Part shown: positions 27,149 through 35,715 of the stretch, in pieces
Layout of the letters: each line of letters opens with the position of its first letter
How positions within the stretch are numbered: position 1 is the stretch's first letter
Assembly (NCBI GenBank): GCA_015057715.1
Contig: SVDS01000005.1
Coordinates: 1 to 64,000 of the forward strand
Direction: 5' to 3'
Length of the DNA stretch: 64,000 nucleotides
From: Paenibacillaceae bacterium
GTDB lineage: Bacteria; Bacillota; Clostridia; Lachnospirales; Lachnospiraceae
The notes under the pieces: model-generated
Databases searched by the model: none
Told to the model about the DNA's origin: nothing
Seen by the model: only the letters and a program-made list of their open reading frames with translations
Program-made: the position numbers and the translations under genes

Positions 27149-28279
27149 ATGATACCAAATGAAAAAGAAATACTGGTAACGAGGGCTTCCATGCCTTCTT
27201 ACGAAGAATTTATTGCTGAGATCAAACCGATCTGGGAAACTGCATGGATGACCAATATGGGAGAATTTCACGACAGATTAAAGGATCAGCTGAAGGAATA
27301 TTTAAAAGCGGAAAATCTTCTGCTGTTTGTGAACGGACATATGGCTCTTGAGATGGCGCTGCAGGCGATGAACTTAACCGGAGAGGTGATTACCACCCCT
27401 TTTTCCTTTGCTTCCACCACCCATGCGATTATAAGAAATAATCTCACGCCAGTATTCTGCGATATCAGAGAGGACGACTACACCATCGACGCCGATCAGA
27501 TTGAAGCGCTGATTACAGATAAAACCACGGCTATTCTTCCGGTGCATGTGTATGGTAATGTCTGTGATGTAGATAAAATAGAGTCTATAGCTAAAAAGCA
27601 TAACTTAAAGGTGATTTACGATGCAGCACATGCATTTGGGGTAGAGGTGAATCATCGTGGAATCGGAACCTACGGAGATGCATCCATGTTCAGCTTTCAC
27701 GCTACCAAAGTATATAATACCATAGAGGGTGGAGCAGTTACTTTTAAGGATCCATCCTTGGAAATTCTTCTTAATTATTTAAAAAACTTTGGAATAACCG
27801 GAAAAGAATCCGTGGAATATATAGGCGGCAACGCAAAGATGAATGAATTTCAGGCTGCCATGGGGATTTGCAATCTGCGTCATGTAGAGGATAACATTGA
27901 AAAGCGCAGACTGGTTACAGAGCGCTATCGTGAGCATTTACAGGGAGTTTCCGGAATTCGCCTCAATGCCATAAAGCAGGGAATCAGTCAGAATTATGCA
28001 TACTTTCCTGTATCGTTTGATGGGTTTGAACTGACCAGAAATCAGGTATATGATCTTCTCGCTTCCCATAAAATCTTTGCCAGAAAATATTTCTATCCCC
28101 TGATTACGGATTTTGAATGTTACAGGGAGCGTTTTTCGGATCTTGAGCTTCCATGTGCCAGACGGGCAGCAGACAGTGTTCTCACCCTGCCCCTTTATGC
28201 AGATCTGCCTCTTGAAGATGTGGACAGGATATGCGAGATAATTTTAAGTGCCGCAAAGAAAGGGAAACAGAGCGTATGA
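27149..28279 (+). CDS. DegT/DnrJ/EryC1/StrS family sugar aminotransferase
   Basis: A 376-residue PLP enzyme that should transaminate a keto-sugar nucleotide to an amino sugar. Visible marks are the NGHMALEMAL cofactor loop, TPFSFASTTHAI, the DAAHAFGVE motif with the PLP-contacting aspartate near residue 158, and the internal-aldimine lysine K187 in FHATKVYNTIEGG. The start at 27149 (TGAGGAGA at 27133-27140) is chosen over 27125. It is joined by an ATGA overlap to an ATP-grasp gene, which suggests that the new amino group is acylated with an amino acid or carboxylate. VioA-like 4-aminotransferase activity is the best guess. Confidence 0.85.
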   Translation: MIPNEKEILVTRASMPSYEEFIAEIKPIWETAWMTNMGEFHDRLKDQLKEYLKAENLLLFVNGHMALEMALQAMNLTGEVITTPFSFASTTHAIIRNNLTPVFCDIREDDYTIDADQIEALITDKTTAILPVHVYGNVCDVDKIESIAKKHNLKVIYDAAHAFGVEVNHRGIGTYGDASMFSFHATKVYNTIEGGAVTFKDPSLEILLNYLKNFGITGKESVEYIGGNAKMNEFQAAMGICNLRHVEDNIEKRRLVTERYREHLQGVSGIRLNAIKQGISQNYAYFPVSFDGFELTRNQVYDLLASHKIFARKYFYPLITDFECYRERFSDLELPCARRAADSVLTLPLYADLPLEDVDRICEIILSAAKKGKQSV

Positions 28280-29262
28280 AAGCTGCAGTTGTAACCGCAA
28301 TCGGATCATTTTCCGCTGATATTGTTATTAAAAATTTAAAAAATATGGGCCTTAAGGTGATTGGCTGCGATATATATCCGGCAGAATGGATTGCTGATTC
28401 TTCCAGTGTTTCTGTTTTTTATCAGGTTCCTCTTGCAACGCAGGAAGAGGAGTATGTAGAGGGAATTCTGACTATCTGCAAAAAGGAAGGGGCTGACGGA
28501 CTGATCGTTTTAACCGATGCAGAAGTAGATGTATGGAACCATCACAGAAACGAATTAAAGGAAGCAGGAGTGACGTTATGTCTGTCCCCGGAAGATACCA
28601 TAACGGTTTGCAGAGATAAGATGAAACTTTATGAGTTCCTTTCTGAAAGAGGGATTGGAAATATGATACCTACCAGAATGCTGGCTGGTATTTCTCCTGA
28701 ATCCATTTCCTATCCGGCAGTGGTAAAGCCATATAATGGAAGAAGCAGCCAGGGGCTTTCCTATCTTCATAATCAGGAAGAAATGGAGCGGTTTCTTGCC
28801 GGAGGGGAAGCAGATCATTACGTGGTACAGCCCTATTTTAAGGGAAGTATTATTACTGTAGATGTAGTGCATCAGGCGGACACAGGGCGATCAGCAGCTG
28901 TCTGCCGTAAGGAATTGCTGCGGACCCCAAATGGTGCTGGCACATCTGTTCTGGTATTTTCAAATCCGACTCTGGAAGCAGTATGCAAAGAGGCGGCAAG
29001 TGCCTTGGGAATTCAGGGCTGTGTCAATTTTGAATTTATTGAAGGGGAAGATGGAACCTTTTCTATGCTGGAATGCAATCCCAGGTTTTCAGGCGGCGTG
29101 GAATTTTCCTGTATGGCTGGATATGACTGTGTCTTAAATCATGTGAGGTGTTTTCAGGGTGAGGACATTTTTCCTTCTGACCCTGTAAAGGAAATGTATA
29201 TTGCCAGAAAATACGAGGAATATGTAACAAAGGTGCTTGATAAGGAAGGGACTGAGAAATGA
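28276..29262 (+). CDS. ATP-grasp ligase
   Basis: A 328-residue protein with a Rossmann-like preATP domain (AAVVTAIGSFSADIVIKNL), then an ATP-grasp domain: YPAVVKPYNGRSSQG near residue 145 (ATP-binding lysine and glycine-rich loop), YVVQPYFKG near 180 and the magnesium-binding MLECNPRFSGG near 268. Such carbamoyl-phosphate-synthase-like ligases form amide or peptide bonds through an acyl-phosphate. It overlaps both the aminotransferase and the following glycosyltransferase by four bases, so the three are tightly coupled and may build and transfer an N-acylated amino sugar. The substrate is unknown. Confidence 0.75.
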   Translation: MKAAVVTAIGSFSADIVIKNLKNMGLKVIGCDIYPAEWIADSSSVSVFYQVPLATQEEEYVEGILTICKKEGADGLIVLTDAEVDVWNHHRNELKEAGVTLCLSPEDTITVCRDKMKLYEFLSERGIGNMIPTRMLAGISPESISYPAVVKPYNGRSSQGLSYLHNQEEMERFLAGGEADHYVVQPYFKGSIITVDVVHQADTGRSAAVCRKELLRTPNGAGTSVLVFSNPTLEAVCKEAASALGIQGCVNFEFIEGEDGTFSMLECNPRFSGGVEFSCMAGYDCVLNHVRCFQGEDIFPSDPVKEMYIARKYEEYVTKVLDKEGTEK

Positions 29263-30245
29263 AAGACGGATCAAATAGCGAAATCATGGCTAGCATTAAC
29301 TGTGTCACCTATAACCATGGTGCCTTCATCCGCCAGGCTCTTGACAGCTTTCTGATGCAGAAGACGGATTTTGAGTATGAGATTCTGGTTCATGATGATG
29401 CTTCCACGGACGATACAGGGGATATCATCAGGGAATATGCAGCAAAGTATCCGGATAAGATCCGGCCTCTGATTCAGACAGAGAATCAGTATTCCCAGGG
29501 CATTGATAACATAAGCGGTGCGTTTAATTTTCCCCGTGCAAGAGGAAAATATATATTCATGTGTGATGGGGATGATTACTTTGATTCCCCCCATAAACTT
29601 CAAAGGCAGGTGGACTATATGGAGTCCCATCCGGACTGCACCCTTTGCATCCACAGTGCAAAGATTCAGTTGATGGGAAAAGCAGTGACTGAGAACCAGA
29701 TGAGACCATATCGGAAAACCACAGTATTGACGCCAGAAGAGATCATTGATAAAACTTCCGGGTATGCCATGTCTTCCATGGCATTTCCAGCAAGACTTGT
29801 AAAAGAGCTTCCTAAATACTATACGGATTGTCCGGTAGGAGATACCCCTTTGCAGCTGATGGCAGCTGAAAACGGTTATGGTTATTACATGGATGAACCC
29901 ATGAGTGTATACCGGGTAGGTGTATCCGGTTCCTGGACTGTTGAGGGGAAAAAAGGAAATTACGCCGCGAAGCAGCAGGCCTATTATGAGCGAATGAGAC
30001 TGGTTTATAAAGAATTTGACAAAGCAACAGGCGGCCGTTTTAAGGCGGCCGCCATAAGTGCTTCCAAACGAACCTATTACCAGACGAAGGTCAATACCAG
30101 GGATTTTAAGGAGATATTAAATCCTGCATACCGAAGGTATTATAAGGAACTTACGCCTATGACCAGGTTCTTTATTCAGTTTCAATACCGGACTCCCGGC
30201 CTGTATGGTTTCATACGAAAAACATTTACCGGAAGGAAAGGTTAA
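29259..30245 (+). CDS. Family 2 glycosyltransferase
   Basis: A 328-residue GT-A enzyme with ASINCVTYNHGAFI, VHDDASTDDT near residue 47 and the metal motif MCDGDDYFDSPHK near 101. The C-terminal 80 residues are basic with aromatic clusters, suggesting peripheral membrane binding. Coupled translation (ATGA) with the ATP-grasp gene makes it a candidate for transferring the modified amino sugar. It is the last gene of the operon; the stop is only 14 bases from the stop of the convergent L,D-transpeptidase gene, and I see no clear terminator between them. Confidence 0.85.
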   Translation: MKDGSNSEIMASINCVTYNHGAFIRQALDSFLMQKTDFEYEILVHDDASTDDTGDIIREYAAKYPDKIRPLIQTENQYSQGIDNISGAFNFPRARGKYIFMCDGDDYFDSPHKLQRQVDYMESHPDCTLCIHSAKIQLMGKAVTENQMRPYRKTTVLTPEEIIDKTSGYAMSSMAFPARLVKELPKYYTDCPVGDTPLQLMAAENGYGYYMDEPMSVYRVGVSGSWTVEGKKGNYAAKQQAYYERMRLVYKEFDKATGGRFKAAAISASKRTYYQTKVNTRDFKEILNPAYRRYYKELTPMTRFFIQFQYRTPGLYGFIRKTFTGRKG

Positions 30246-30259
30246 ATGATACGTTTCTG

Positions 30260-31705
30260 TTACATGTTGGGATCAGTGGGATCCCAGGTCTGTGTATCCG
30301 GTATGATCTGCTCAATGGCAGGTCTTTCATAGGGTCCTGGAACGGGAGATTCGTAAATGGTTACTGTAGTTCCAAGAGCACAGTGATCATAAATCCATTT
30401 GGCATCTCCGGAGAGGAGACGGATACAGCCGGCTGATTCCGCAATACTTAAATAATTATATGTAGAGGGATCGAGAGTCATCTTATCCGGGCGGCTGTAA
30501 AGAATGGAGTGGATTAAAAAGCCCTTCCAGATACGGGTTGCATATTGGGTAAAGATACCGTGATCCATATCCCGCCAGCGGTATTTCACCGGTGTCTGGA
30601 ATGTTCCAAGCGGAGTATCCGGACCTGTAGAGGTAAGGAATGACTTTACTGGAATAATGAAACCGTTGGCACCGTCCTTTGCAAAGACTGTCATGCAGTT
30701 CATCTGTTTGTTGATGCTGATAAAAAATGGTCCTGAGTTTCCAATAATGGGCTCTAAATCCGTAAGCATCTTTCCAGAATTTAAATCAAAATAGTACTTG
30801 AAGCCGTCGATGTACTGCCAGCCTACAACTGGGAGAGAATCCTTAAAATAGTACCGGTCATTTTCGATCCATGCCCAGCCGGTAAAAGGGGTACCGTCTC
30901 CGTTAAAGTAGCGCAGTCCGCCGTCAACAATCTGCATTCCATCTTTTGTGGCGGAAATCAATGGCTTATCCGTCTTATATGGGAAGGCAGAGTTTTTAGC
31001 ATAGAATGCCATACGAAAGCCTGTGATATAATGTCCGGTTCCCATAGTTCCCGCACTGGTGCCGTTCTTTGCCCAGTCAGTGGTGGTTCCGTCGTCTAAC
31101 TTTGCTGAATAATAGAGATTGAACTGGTTGTTTACATAACCGGAAAACCTCATCTGTATGGCTTCAATATTCACGTCATTGGGGTAATTGGTTGTCTGTT
31201 GTCCATTCATGACCCATGGGGACCAGCCAGTGCCTGAAGTGTAGGTCCGGTAGAGTACGTTTCCTACGATATTCGTGAGAAATGTAGATAATCCATGAAA
31301 ACCCTGTCCATCGTTGGTGATCCAGGCATCGTTGACAAAAGGCTGTGTCCAGTTGCCGTCACCAATCATAACAGTGGTCTGAAGTCGTGGAAAGTTGGCT
31401 TTTAATGCTTCCTGAGCAGCCCGTGTCGCTTCATCAACAACACCGTCTTCTCCTCCTCCAGCTCCTTCTTTTCCGATATCTATTCCTGCATTTGCCAAAG
31501 CGGTTTCTGCTTCCTCTGTAGTTACGCCTCCCTCAGTTTCGCTGGCAGCTGTACTCTGTTTTCCAGACTTACTGCTGTCGCTGAGGCTGACGCCATTCTT
31601 GTAACCCGGTCCATATGCTTCGTCCGCCCGCGTAAGGGCAGCCTGTCCCAGGACAAGAGCAGCTGTCAGGCAGATTGCCGCCAGGCCGCGTGTCAGTTTA
31701 CGCAT
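30260..31705 (-). CDS. Secreted L,D-transpeptidase (YkuD) with ChW and glucan/choline-binding-like repeats
   Basis: A 481-residue exported enzyme that cross-links or remodels peptidoglycan. A signal peptide occupies residues 1-27, and a low-complexity linker follows to about 90. Residues 110-235 form clostridial hydrophobic-W (ChW) type repeats (EAIQMRFSG, TSAGTMGTGHYITGFRMAF). Residues 255-320 hold two or three cell-wall-binding repeats of the GLRYFNGDG...GWAWIENDRYYF type. The YkuD domain (326-452) has H399 and the catalytic C427 in SAGCIRL with R429. A GGAGG ribosome site precedes the ATG. It is divergent from the flippase gene and may couple wall structure to glycan display. Confidence 0.88.
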   Translation of the reverse strand: MRKLTRGLAAICLTAALVLGQAALTRADEAYGPGYKNGVSLSDSSKSGKQSTAASETEGGVTTEEAETALANAGIDIGKEGAGGGEDGVVDEATRAAQEALKANFPRLQTTVMIGDGNWTQPFVNDAWITNDGQGFHGLSTFLTNIVGNVLYRTYTSGTGWSPWVMNGQQTTNYPNDVNIEAIQMRFSGYVNNQFNLYYSAKLDDGTTTDWAKNGTSAGTMGTGHYITGFRMAFYAKNSAFPYKTDKPLISATKDGMQIVDGGLRYFNGDGTPFTGWAWIENDRYYFKDSLPVVGWQYIDGFKYYFDLNSGKMLTDLEPIIGNSGPFFISINKQMNCMTVFAKDGANGFIIPVKSFLTSTGPDTPLGTFQTPVKYRWRDMDHGIFTQYATRIWKGFLIHSILYSRPDKMTLDPSTYNYLSIAESAGCIRLLSGDAKWIYDHCALGTTVTIYESPVPGPYERPAIEQIIPDTQTWDPTDPNM

Positions 31706-31790
31706 GATAAAAACCTCCTGTAAATCATTAAAAATTTTATAGTGATTCCATAATACTTTAACATAACTAACTGGAAAATGCTATATACGA

Positions 31791-31819
31791 TTTACATTTA
31801 TTGGGCAATATAGTACAAT
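31791..31819 (+). promoter_or_regulatory. Promoter of the first flippase (TTTAC type)
   Basis: TTTACA (31791-31796), a 17-base spacer and TACAAT (31814-31819). It shares TTTACATTT and ATAGTACAATA with the GT8 promoter at 24222. Confidence 0.7.
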
Positions 31820-31861
31820 AAGGCGGAAATGTAAATTGGATGATTGAGGAGAAAAGCCAGT

Positions 31862-33304
31862 ATGTACCAGGAAAATATGAAAGAGAGAGTGCTTTCCGGA
31901 CTGTTTTGGAAAGTCATGGAAAATGGGGGAACACAGGGAATTCAGTTCCTTGTATCCGTACTTTTAGCCAGACTTTTAACGCCGTCCGAATCCGGGGAAG
32001 TCATGCTGATTATGATATTTATTACCATCGGCAATGTATTTGTCCAGAGCGGTTTTAACACTTCTCTGATTCAGAAGCAGGAAGTGGATGAAAGAGATTA
32101 TTCTTCTGCCTTTTGCGTAAGCTTTCTGATTGCCTTCGTTCTATATATAATTTTGTTCTTTTCTGCACCTGCAATCGGGGATTTTTATGGACAGCCAGTG
32201 TTCGTACCAGTGTTAAGGATTCTGTCCCTGACTTTGTTTTTCGGTGCAGTCATATCGGTGCAGTCCGCATCCGTATCCAGAAATATGGAATTTAGAAAGC
32301 TTTGTATGGCAAGTCTCTTTGCTGCGGCAGGTTCCGGCATCATCGGAGTGCTGATGGCTTTAGAAGGATTTGGATTATGGGCACTTGCCATGCAGCAGTT
32401 TTTTTACAGCTTTTTTCTCATGGTTGTGTTGCATTTTTTAAAGACCTGGAAGCCAAGTCTGAAGTTTTCCATTGAAAAAGCGGGAGAATTATTCTCTTAT
32501 GGCTGGAAGATTCTCATGTCTGGCCTCATTGACACGGTTTTTACCAATGTTTATGGTCTGGTGATTGGAAAAATATATAATTCGGCTATGATGGGGCAAT
32601 ACTCTAGAGGAAATCAGTTCCCTGCACTCATTGCCAATAATTTAGGAGCAGCCATCCAGTCGGTTATGCTTCCCGCTTTTTCTGCCTGCCAGGATGACCG
32701 GGAGAGGGTAAAAAGCATGGTAAGAAGGTCGATTGTGACAAGCTCCTACCTTGTTTTTCCCATGATGGCAGGTCTGATTGCTGTAGCAGAGCCTATGGTA
32801 AAGCTTTTACTGACGGACCAGTATTTACCTTGTGTTCCCATGCTCCGGCTCCTTTGCATTGCCTATGCGACCTGGCCCCTTCATGTGGCCAACTTACAGG
32901 CAATCAATGCCCTTGGAAGAAGTGAGATTTTCTTAAAACTGGAGATTATTAAAAAAGCAGTCAGTGTGGTGGCCTTAATCATCAGCATTCCTTTTGGAAT
33001 TTATACCATGGTGGCGTTACGGGCGGTGACGGATTTTATCTGTACATTTATCAATGCCTATCCTAACAAGAAGCTTCTTCACTACAGCTTTCTTCAGCAG
33101 TGGAGAGATGTATTCCCTTCTCTGCTTTTGTCGGCTGCCATGTGTGGTGTGGTTTATAGCGTGCAGTTTCTGGTAAATGGAACTCTGCTGACCCTGACTT
33201 TGCAGATTGTTACAGGAGTCCTGTTTTATGCAGGCTTTTCCTGGCTGTTTCGAATTGAAAGCTTCTTTTATTTATGCAGAACAGTTAAGAACATGGGCAG
33301 GTAA
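31862..33304 (+). CDS. Wzx-type polysaccharide flippase
   Basis: A 480-residue membrane protein with about fourteen hydrophobic helices, of the MOP/PST flippase superfamily that moves undecaprenyl-linked repeat units outward. The N-terminus (SGLFWKVMENGGTQGIQFLVSVLLARLL) is the usual amphipathic first helix, and RNMEFRKL near residue 135 is characteristic. ATG 31862 (GAGGAG at 31847-31852) is preferred over TTG 31844. The protein should act with the six-gene glycan operon upstream. Confidence 0.88.
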   Translation: MYQENMKERVLSGLFWKVMENGGTQGIQFLVSVLLARLLTPSESGEVMLIMIFITIGNVFVQSGFNTSLIQKQEVDERDYSSAFCVSFLIAFVLYIILFFSAPAIGDFYGQPVFVPVLRILSLTLFFGAVISVQSASVSRNMEFRKLCMASLFAAAGSGIIGVLMALEGFGLWALAMQQFFYSFFLMVVLHFLKTWKPSLKFSIEKAGELFSYGWKILMSGLIDTVFTNVYGLVIGKIYNSAMMGQYSRGNQFPALIANNLGAAIQSVMLPAFSACQDDRERVKSMVRRSIVTSSYLVFPMMAGLIAVAEPMVKLLLTDQYLPCVPMLRLLCIAYATWPLHVANLQAINALGRSEIFLKLEIIKKAVSVVALIISIPFGIYTMVALRAVTDFICTFINAYPNKKLLHYSFLQQWRDVFPSLLLSAAMCGVVYSVQFLVNGTLLTLTLQIVTGVLFYAGFSWLFRIESFFYLCRTVKNMGR

Positions 33305-33319
33305 GATGGACGTTAGCGG

Positions 33320-33348
33320 TTTACTTTTTTAGGCGAATCATGTAGAAT
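33320..33348 (+). promoter_or_regulatory. Promoter of the second flippase (TTTAC type)
   Basis: TTTACT (33320-33325), a 17-base spacer and TAGAAT (33343-33348), 41 bases before the next start. Confidence 0.6.
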
Positions 33349-33388
33349 AAAAAGAACTTGTTAAATGAAATGAAATAGAGGAACTATA

Positions 33389-34645
33389 ATGGAACGTAAA
33401 AACGTGGCATGGAATATGATCGGAAGCCTGGTTTACGCAGGATCCAGCATGCTGCTGACAGCTCTGGTTAATCATCTGGTAGGAACGGATCAGGGAGGAA
33501 TCTTTGGTTTTGCTTTCAGTACATTTGGACAGCAGATGTTTCTTGTGGCCTATTTTGGAATGAGACCCATTCAGAGTACTGATGTGAGAGAGAGCTATAC
33601 TTTTGGCGAATACCGGCTGGCCCGCATGGTTACCTGCGGTATGGCGCTGATTTTTGGCATATGCTACATTCTATGGAAGGTTTTCGTTTCTTCTTCCGAC
33701 TATACCTACGAAAAAATCATGGTTGTTTTCTTCATGGTTCTTTATAAAGTGCTTGATGGGTTTGCTGATGTATACGAGTCGGAATTTCAAAGAAAAGGAA
33801 AGCTTTATTTAACCGGACAGGCTATGACCTGGCGGACCCTGTTTTCTGTGTGTCTGTTTTTAGGCACTCTGGCACTAACACGGGATTTAATTGTTGCCTC
33901 AGCAGTTGCGGCCGCTTCTCAGGCAGTTGGAATCTGGCTGTTTGATAAAAGGACTGCAGATAAAATAACAGAAATCAATTATGTACATGCAAAAGGAAGG
34001 CACAAACAGCTTTTACAGGATAGCTTCCTTTTGTTTTTGTCTGTATTTTTAGACGGACTTATCTTTGCAATGGCAAAGTATGCAGTGGATTCTCAGATGA
34101 CTTCCGCGGACAATGCTGTATTTGTGGCTATATTTATGCCTACCTCTGTAATCAATCTTGCAGCTAATTTTGTAATTCGTCCATTCCTTACCAGACTTTC
34201 CTTACTCTGGGATGAAAACAGGACTTCGGAGTTTCTTGGGGTCCTGAGAAAGTTGTCCGGAATTATCCTCTTTCTTACCGTAATCGCTCTGGCCGGATCC
34301 TGGGTAATGGGCGTTCCGGTACTTTCCGCTGTCTTTAATGTGGAACTGGCGCCTTACCTTCCGGGACTACTGGCTATTATCCTGGGCGGCGGTTTTTTTG
34401 CAGTAATGAATTTATTTTATTATGTCCTGGTAATTATGAAGAAACAGAGACTGATATTTTTTGGATATGTTCCGGTCTGCCTCCTTTCGTTTGTTCTTTC
34501 CTATCAGTTTGTGAAGATAGGCGGAATCAACGGTGGTGCGTATTCCTACATGATTGAGATGCTGATTCTCATGCTGTGCTTTATAGGACAGGCAATCCGG
34601 GTTATTCGTACAGAAGAAAAAGGAAGGAGAGAGCAGAGGATATGA
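33389..34645 (+). CDS. Polysaccharide-export (MOP family) membrane protein
   Basis: A 418-residue protein with about twelve membrane helices, starting ERKNVAWNMIGSLVYAGSSMLL, which is the first-helix pattern of lipopolysaccharide and O-antigen flippases. It is shorter and more divergent than the flippase upstream. It overlaps the next GT2 gene by four bases (ATGA), so it belongs to the GT2-DUF2304-DUF2142-GT2 operon rather than to the upstream one. It may flip a second lipid-linked glycan or a lipid-linked sugar for the side-chain module. No charged residue pattern tells the substrate. Confidence 0.75.
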   Translation: MERKNVAWNMIGSLVYAGSSMLLTALVNHLVGTDQGGIFGFAFSTFGQQMFLVAYFGMRPIQSTDVRESYTFGEYRLARMVTCGMALIFGICYILWKVFVSSSDYTYEKIMVVFFMVLYKVLDGFADVYESEFQRKGKLYLTGQAMTWRTLFSVCLFLGTLALTRDLIVASAVAAASQAVGIWLFDKRTADKITEINYVHAKGRHKQLLQDSFLLFLSVFLDGLIFAMAKYAVDSQMTSADNAVFVAIFMPTSVINLAANFVIRPFLTRLSLLWDENRTSEFLGVLRKLSGIILFLTVIALAGSWVMGVPVLSAVFNVELAPYLPGLLAIILGGGFFAVMNLFYYVLVIMKKQRLIFFGYVPVCLLSFVLSYQFVKIGGINGGAYSYMIEMLILMLCFIGQAIRVIRTEEKGRREQRI

Positions 34646-35340
34646 CAAACCGGGTACTGGTAGTAATACCTGCATACAATGAGGCTTTAAATATTGAGCG
34701 GGTAGTGGGAGAAGTCATTGAGAAATATCCCATGTATGACTATGTAATCATTAATGACGGTTCTACAGACAATACCGCGAAAATCTGCAGAAAGCATGGC
34801 TGGAAGATCATTGATCTGCCTATGAACTTAGGGCTGGCAGGCGCATTTCAGACCGGGCTTAAGTATGCACACAGAAAGGGTTACGGCTATGCCATACAGT
34901 TTGATGGTGACGGACAGCACCGGCCGGAGTTTATTCTTCCCATGAAAGAAAAGATGGATCAGGGATATGATATTGTGATTGGCTCCCGGTTTGTAACAGA
35001 AAAAAAGCCCCGCTCTCTCCGTATGCTTGGCAGCCGGATGCTAAGCGGTGCCATCTGGTTTACAACCGGTGTTAAGGTAAACGATCCCACTTCCGGTATG
35101 CGCATGTTCAGCCGAAAGATGATCAAGGAGTTTGCAGACGGTTTAAATTACGGTCCGGAACCGGATACCATTTCCTATCTCATCCGCCATGGTGCCAGAG
35201 TTGCGGAAATACCTGTAATCATGGATGAGCGGATACTGGGAGAGAGCTACTTAAATCCCTTAAATGCGGCCAGGTATATGGGAAAGATGCTGTTTTCCAT
35301 TTTACTGGTTCAAAGCTTTCGCATCCGGGACAGAAGATAA
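34642..35340 (+). CDS. DPM1-like family 2 glycosyltransferase (polyprenyl-phosphate sugar synthase, GacI-like)
   Basis: A 232-residue GT-A enzyme with VVIPAYNEALNIERVV, INDGSTDNT near residue 40, FDGDGQH (metal motif) near 90, GSRFV near 115 and a DPTSGMRMFSR segment near 150, all typical of dolichyl-phosphate-mannose synthase-like enzymes. It lacks large C-terminal membrane helices. It is followed by a small DUF2304 membrane protein, the same arrangement as GacI-GacJ of Streptococcus pyogenes, where the small protein stimulates the synthase. The start is ATG 34642 within the stop of the flippase gene, with AGGAAGGAG upstream. Confidence 0.85.
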   Translation: MTNRVLVVIPAYNEALNIERVVGEVIEKYPMYDYVIINDGSTDNTAKICRKHGWKIIDLPMNLGLAGAFQTGLKYAHRKGYGYAIQFDGDGQHRPEFILPMKEKMDQGYDIVIGSRFVTEKKPRSLRMLGSRMLSGAIWFTTGVKVNDPTSGMRMFSRKMIKEFADGLNYGPEPDTISYLIRHGARVAEIPVIMDERILGESYLNPLNAARYMGKMLFSILLVQSFRIRDRR

Positions 35341-35358
35341 AAGAAGGGGGTACGTAAT

Positions 35359-35715
35359 ATGACGTTTTTACTTCGCTGCGTACTGATATGCGTTTCCCTG
35401 GTACTGACTGTTTATGTACTGGGAAGAATTCGCCACTCCAAAATGAGGATAGAGGATTCCATTTTCTGGGTCATGTTTTCCATGCTGTTAGTGGTTTTCA
35501 GCATCTTCCCAAAGGTGGCTGATTTTATATCAAGTATGGTGGGAACCTATTCCACAGCTAATTTTATTTTTACCCTGATGATCTTTATTCTGCTCACCAA
35601 GGTCTTTTTTCAGTCAATTAAGATATCCCAGTTAGAACGCAGAGTGACGGAGTTAATCCAGATGCTGGCGCTTGATAAGGAGGAAGCCATAGAGAAGGAG
35701 GAGCATAAACTGTGA
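35359..35715 (+). CDS. DUF2304 small membrane protein (GacJ-like partner)
   Basis: A 118-residue protein with three membrane helices (about 3-22, 33-55, 66-86) and a charged, coiled C-terminal tail (LERRVTELIQMLALDKEE). The IRHSKMRIEDSIFWVMFS stretch is the DUF2304 signature. Members sit next to GtrB/DPM1-like synthases, and the S. pyogenes homologue GacJ is known to bind and activate GacI. It lies 18 bases after the synthase and overlaps the DUF2142 gene by four bases (GTGA). Confidence 0.85.
   Translation: MTFLLRCVLICVSLVLTVYVLGRIRHSKMRIEDSIFWVMFSMLLVVFSIFPKVADFISSMVGTYSTANFIFTLMIFILLTKVFFQSIKISQLERRVTELIQMLALDKEEAIEKEEHKL

Noticed and set aside
30025..30055. GC-rich GGCGGCC direct repeat inside a glycosyltransferase gene
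   Set aside because: It codes in frame, gives no hairpin with a T-run and shows no link to a mobile element.
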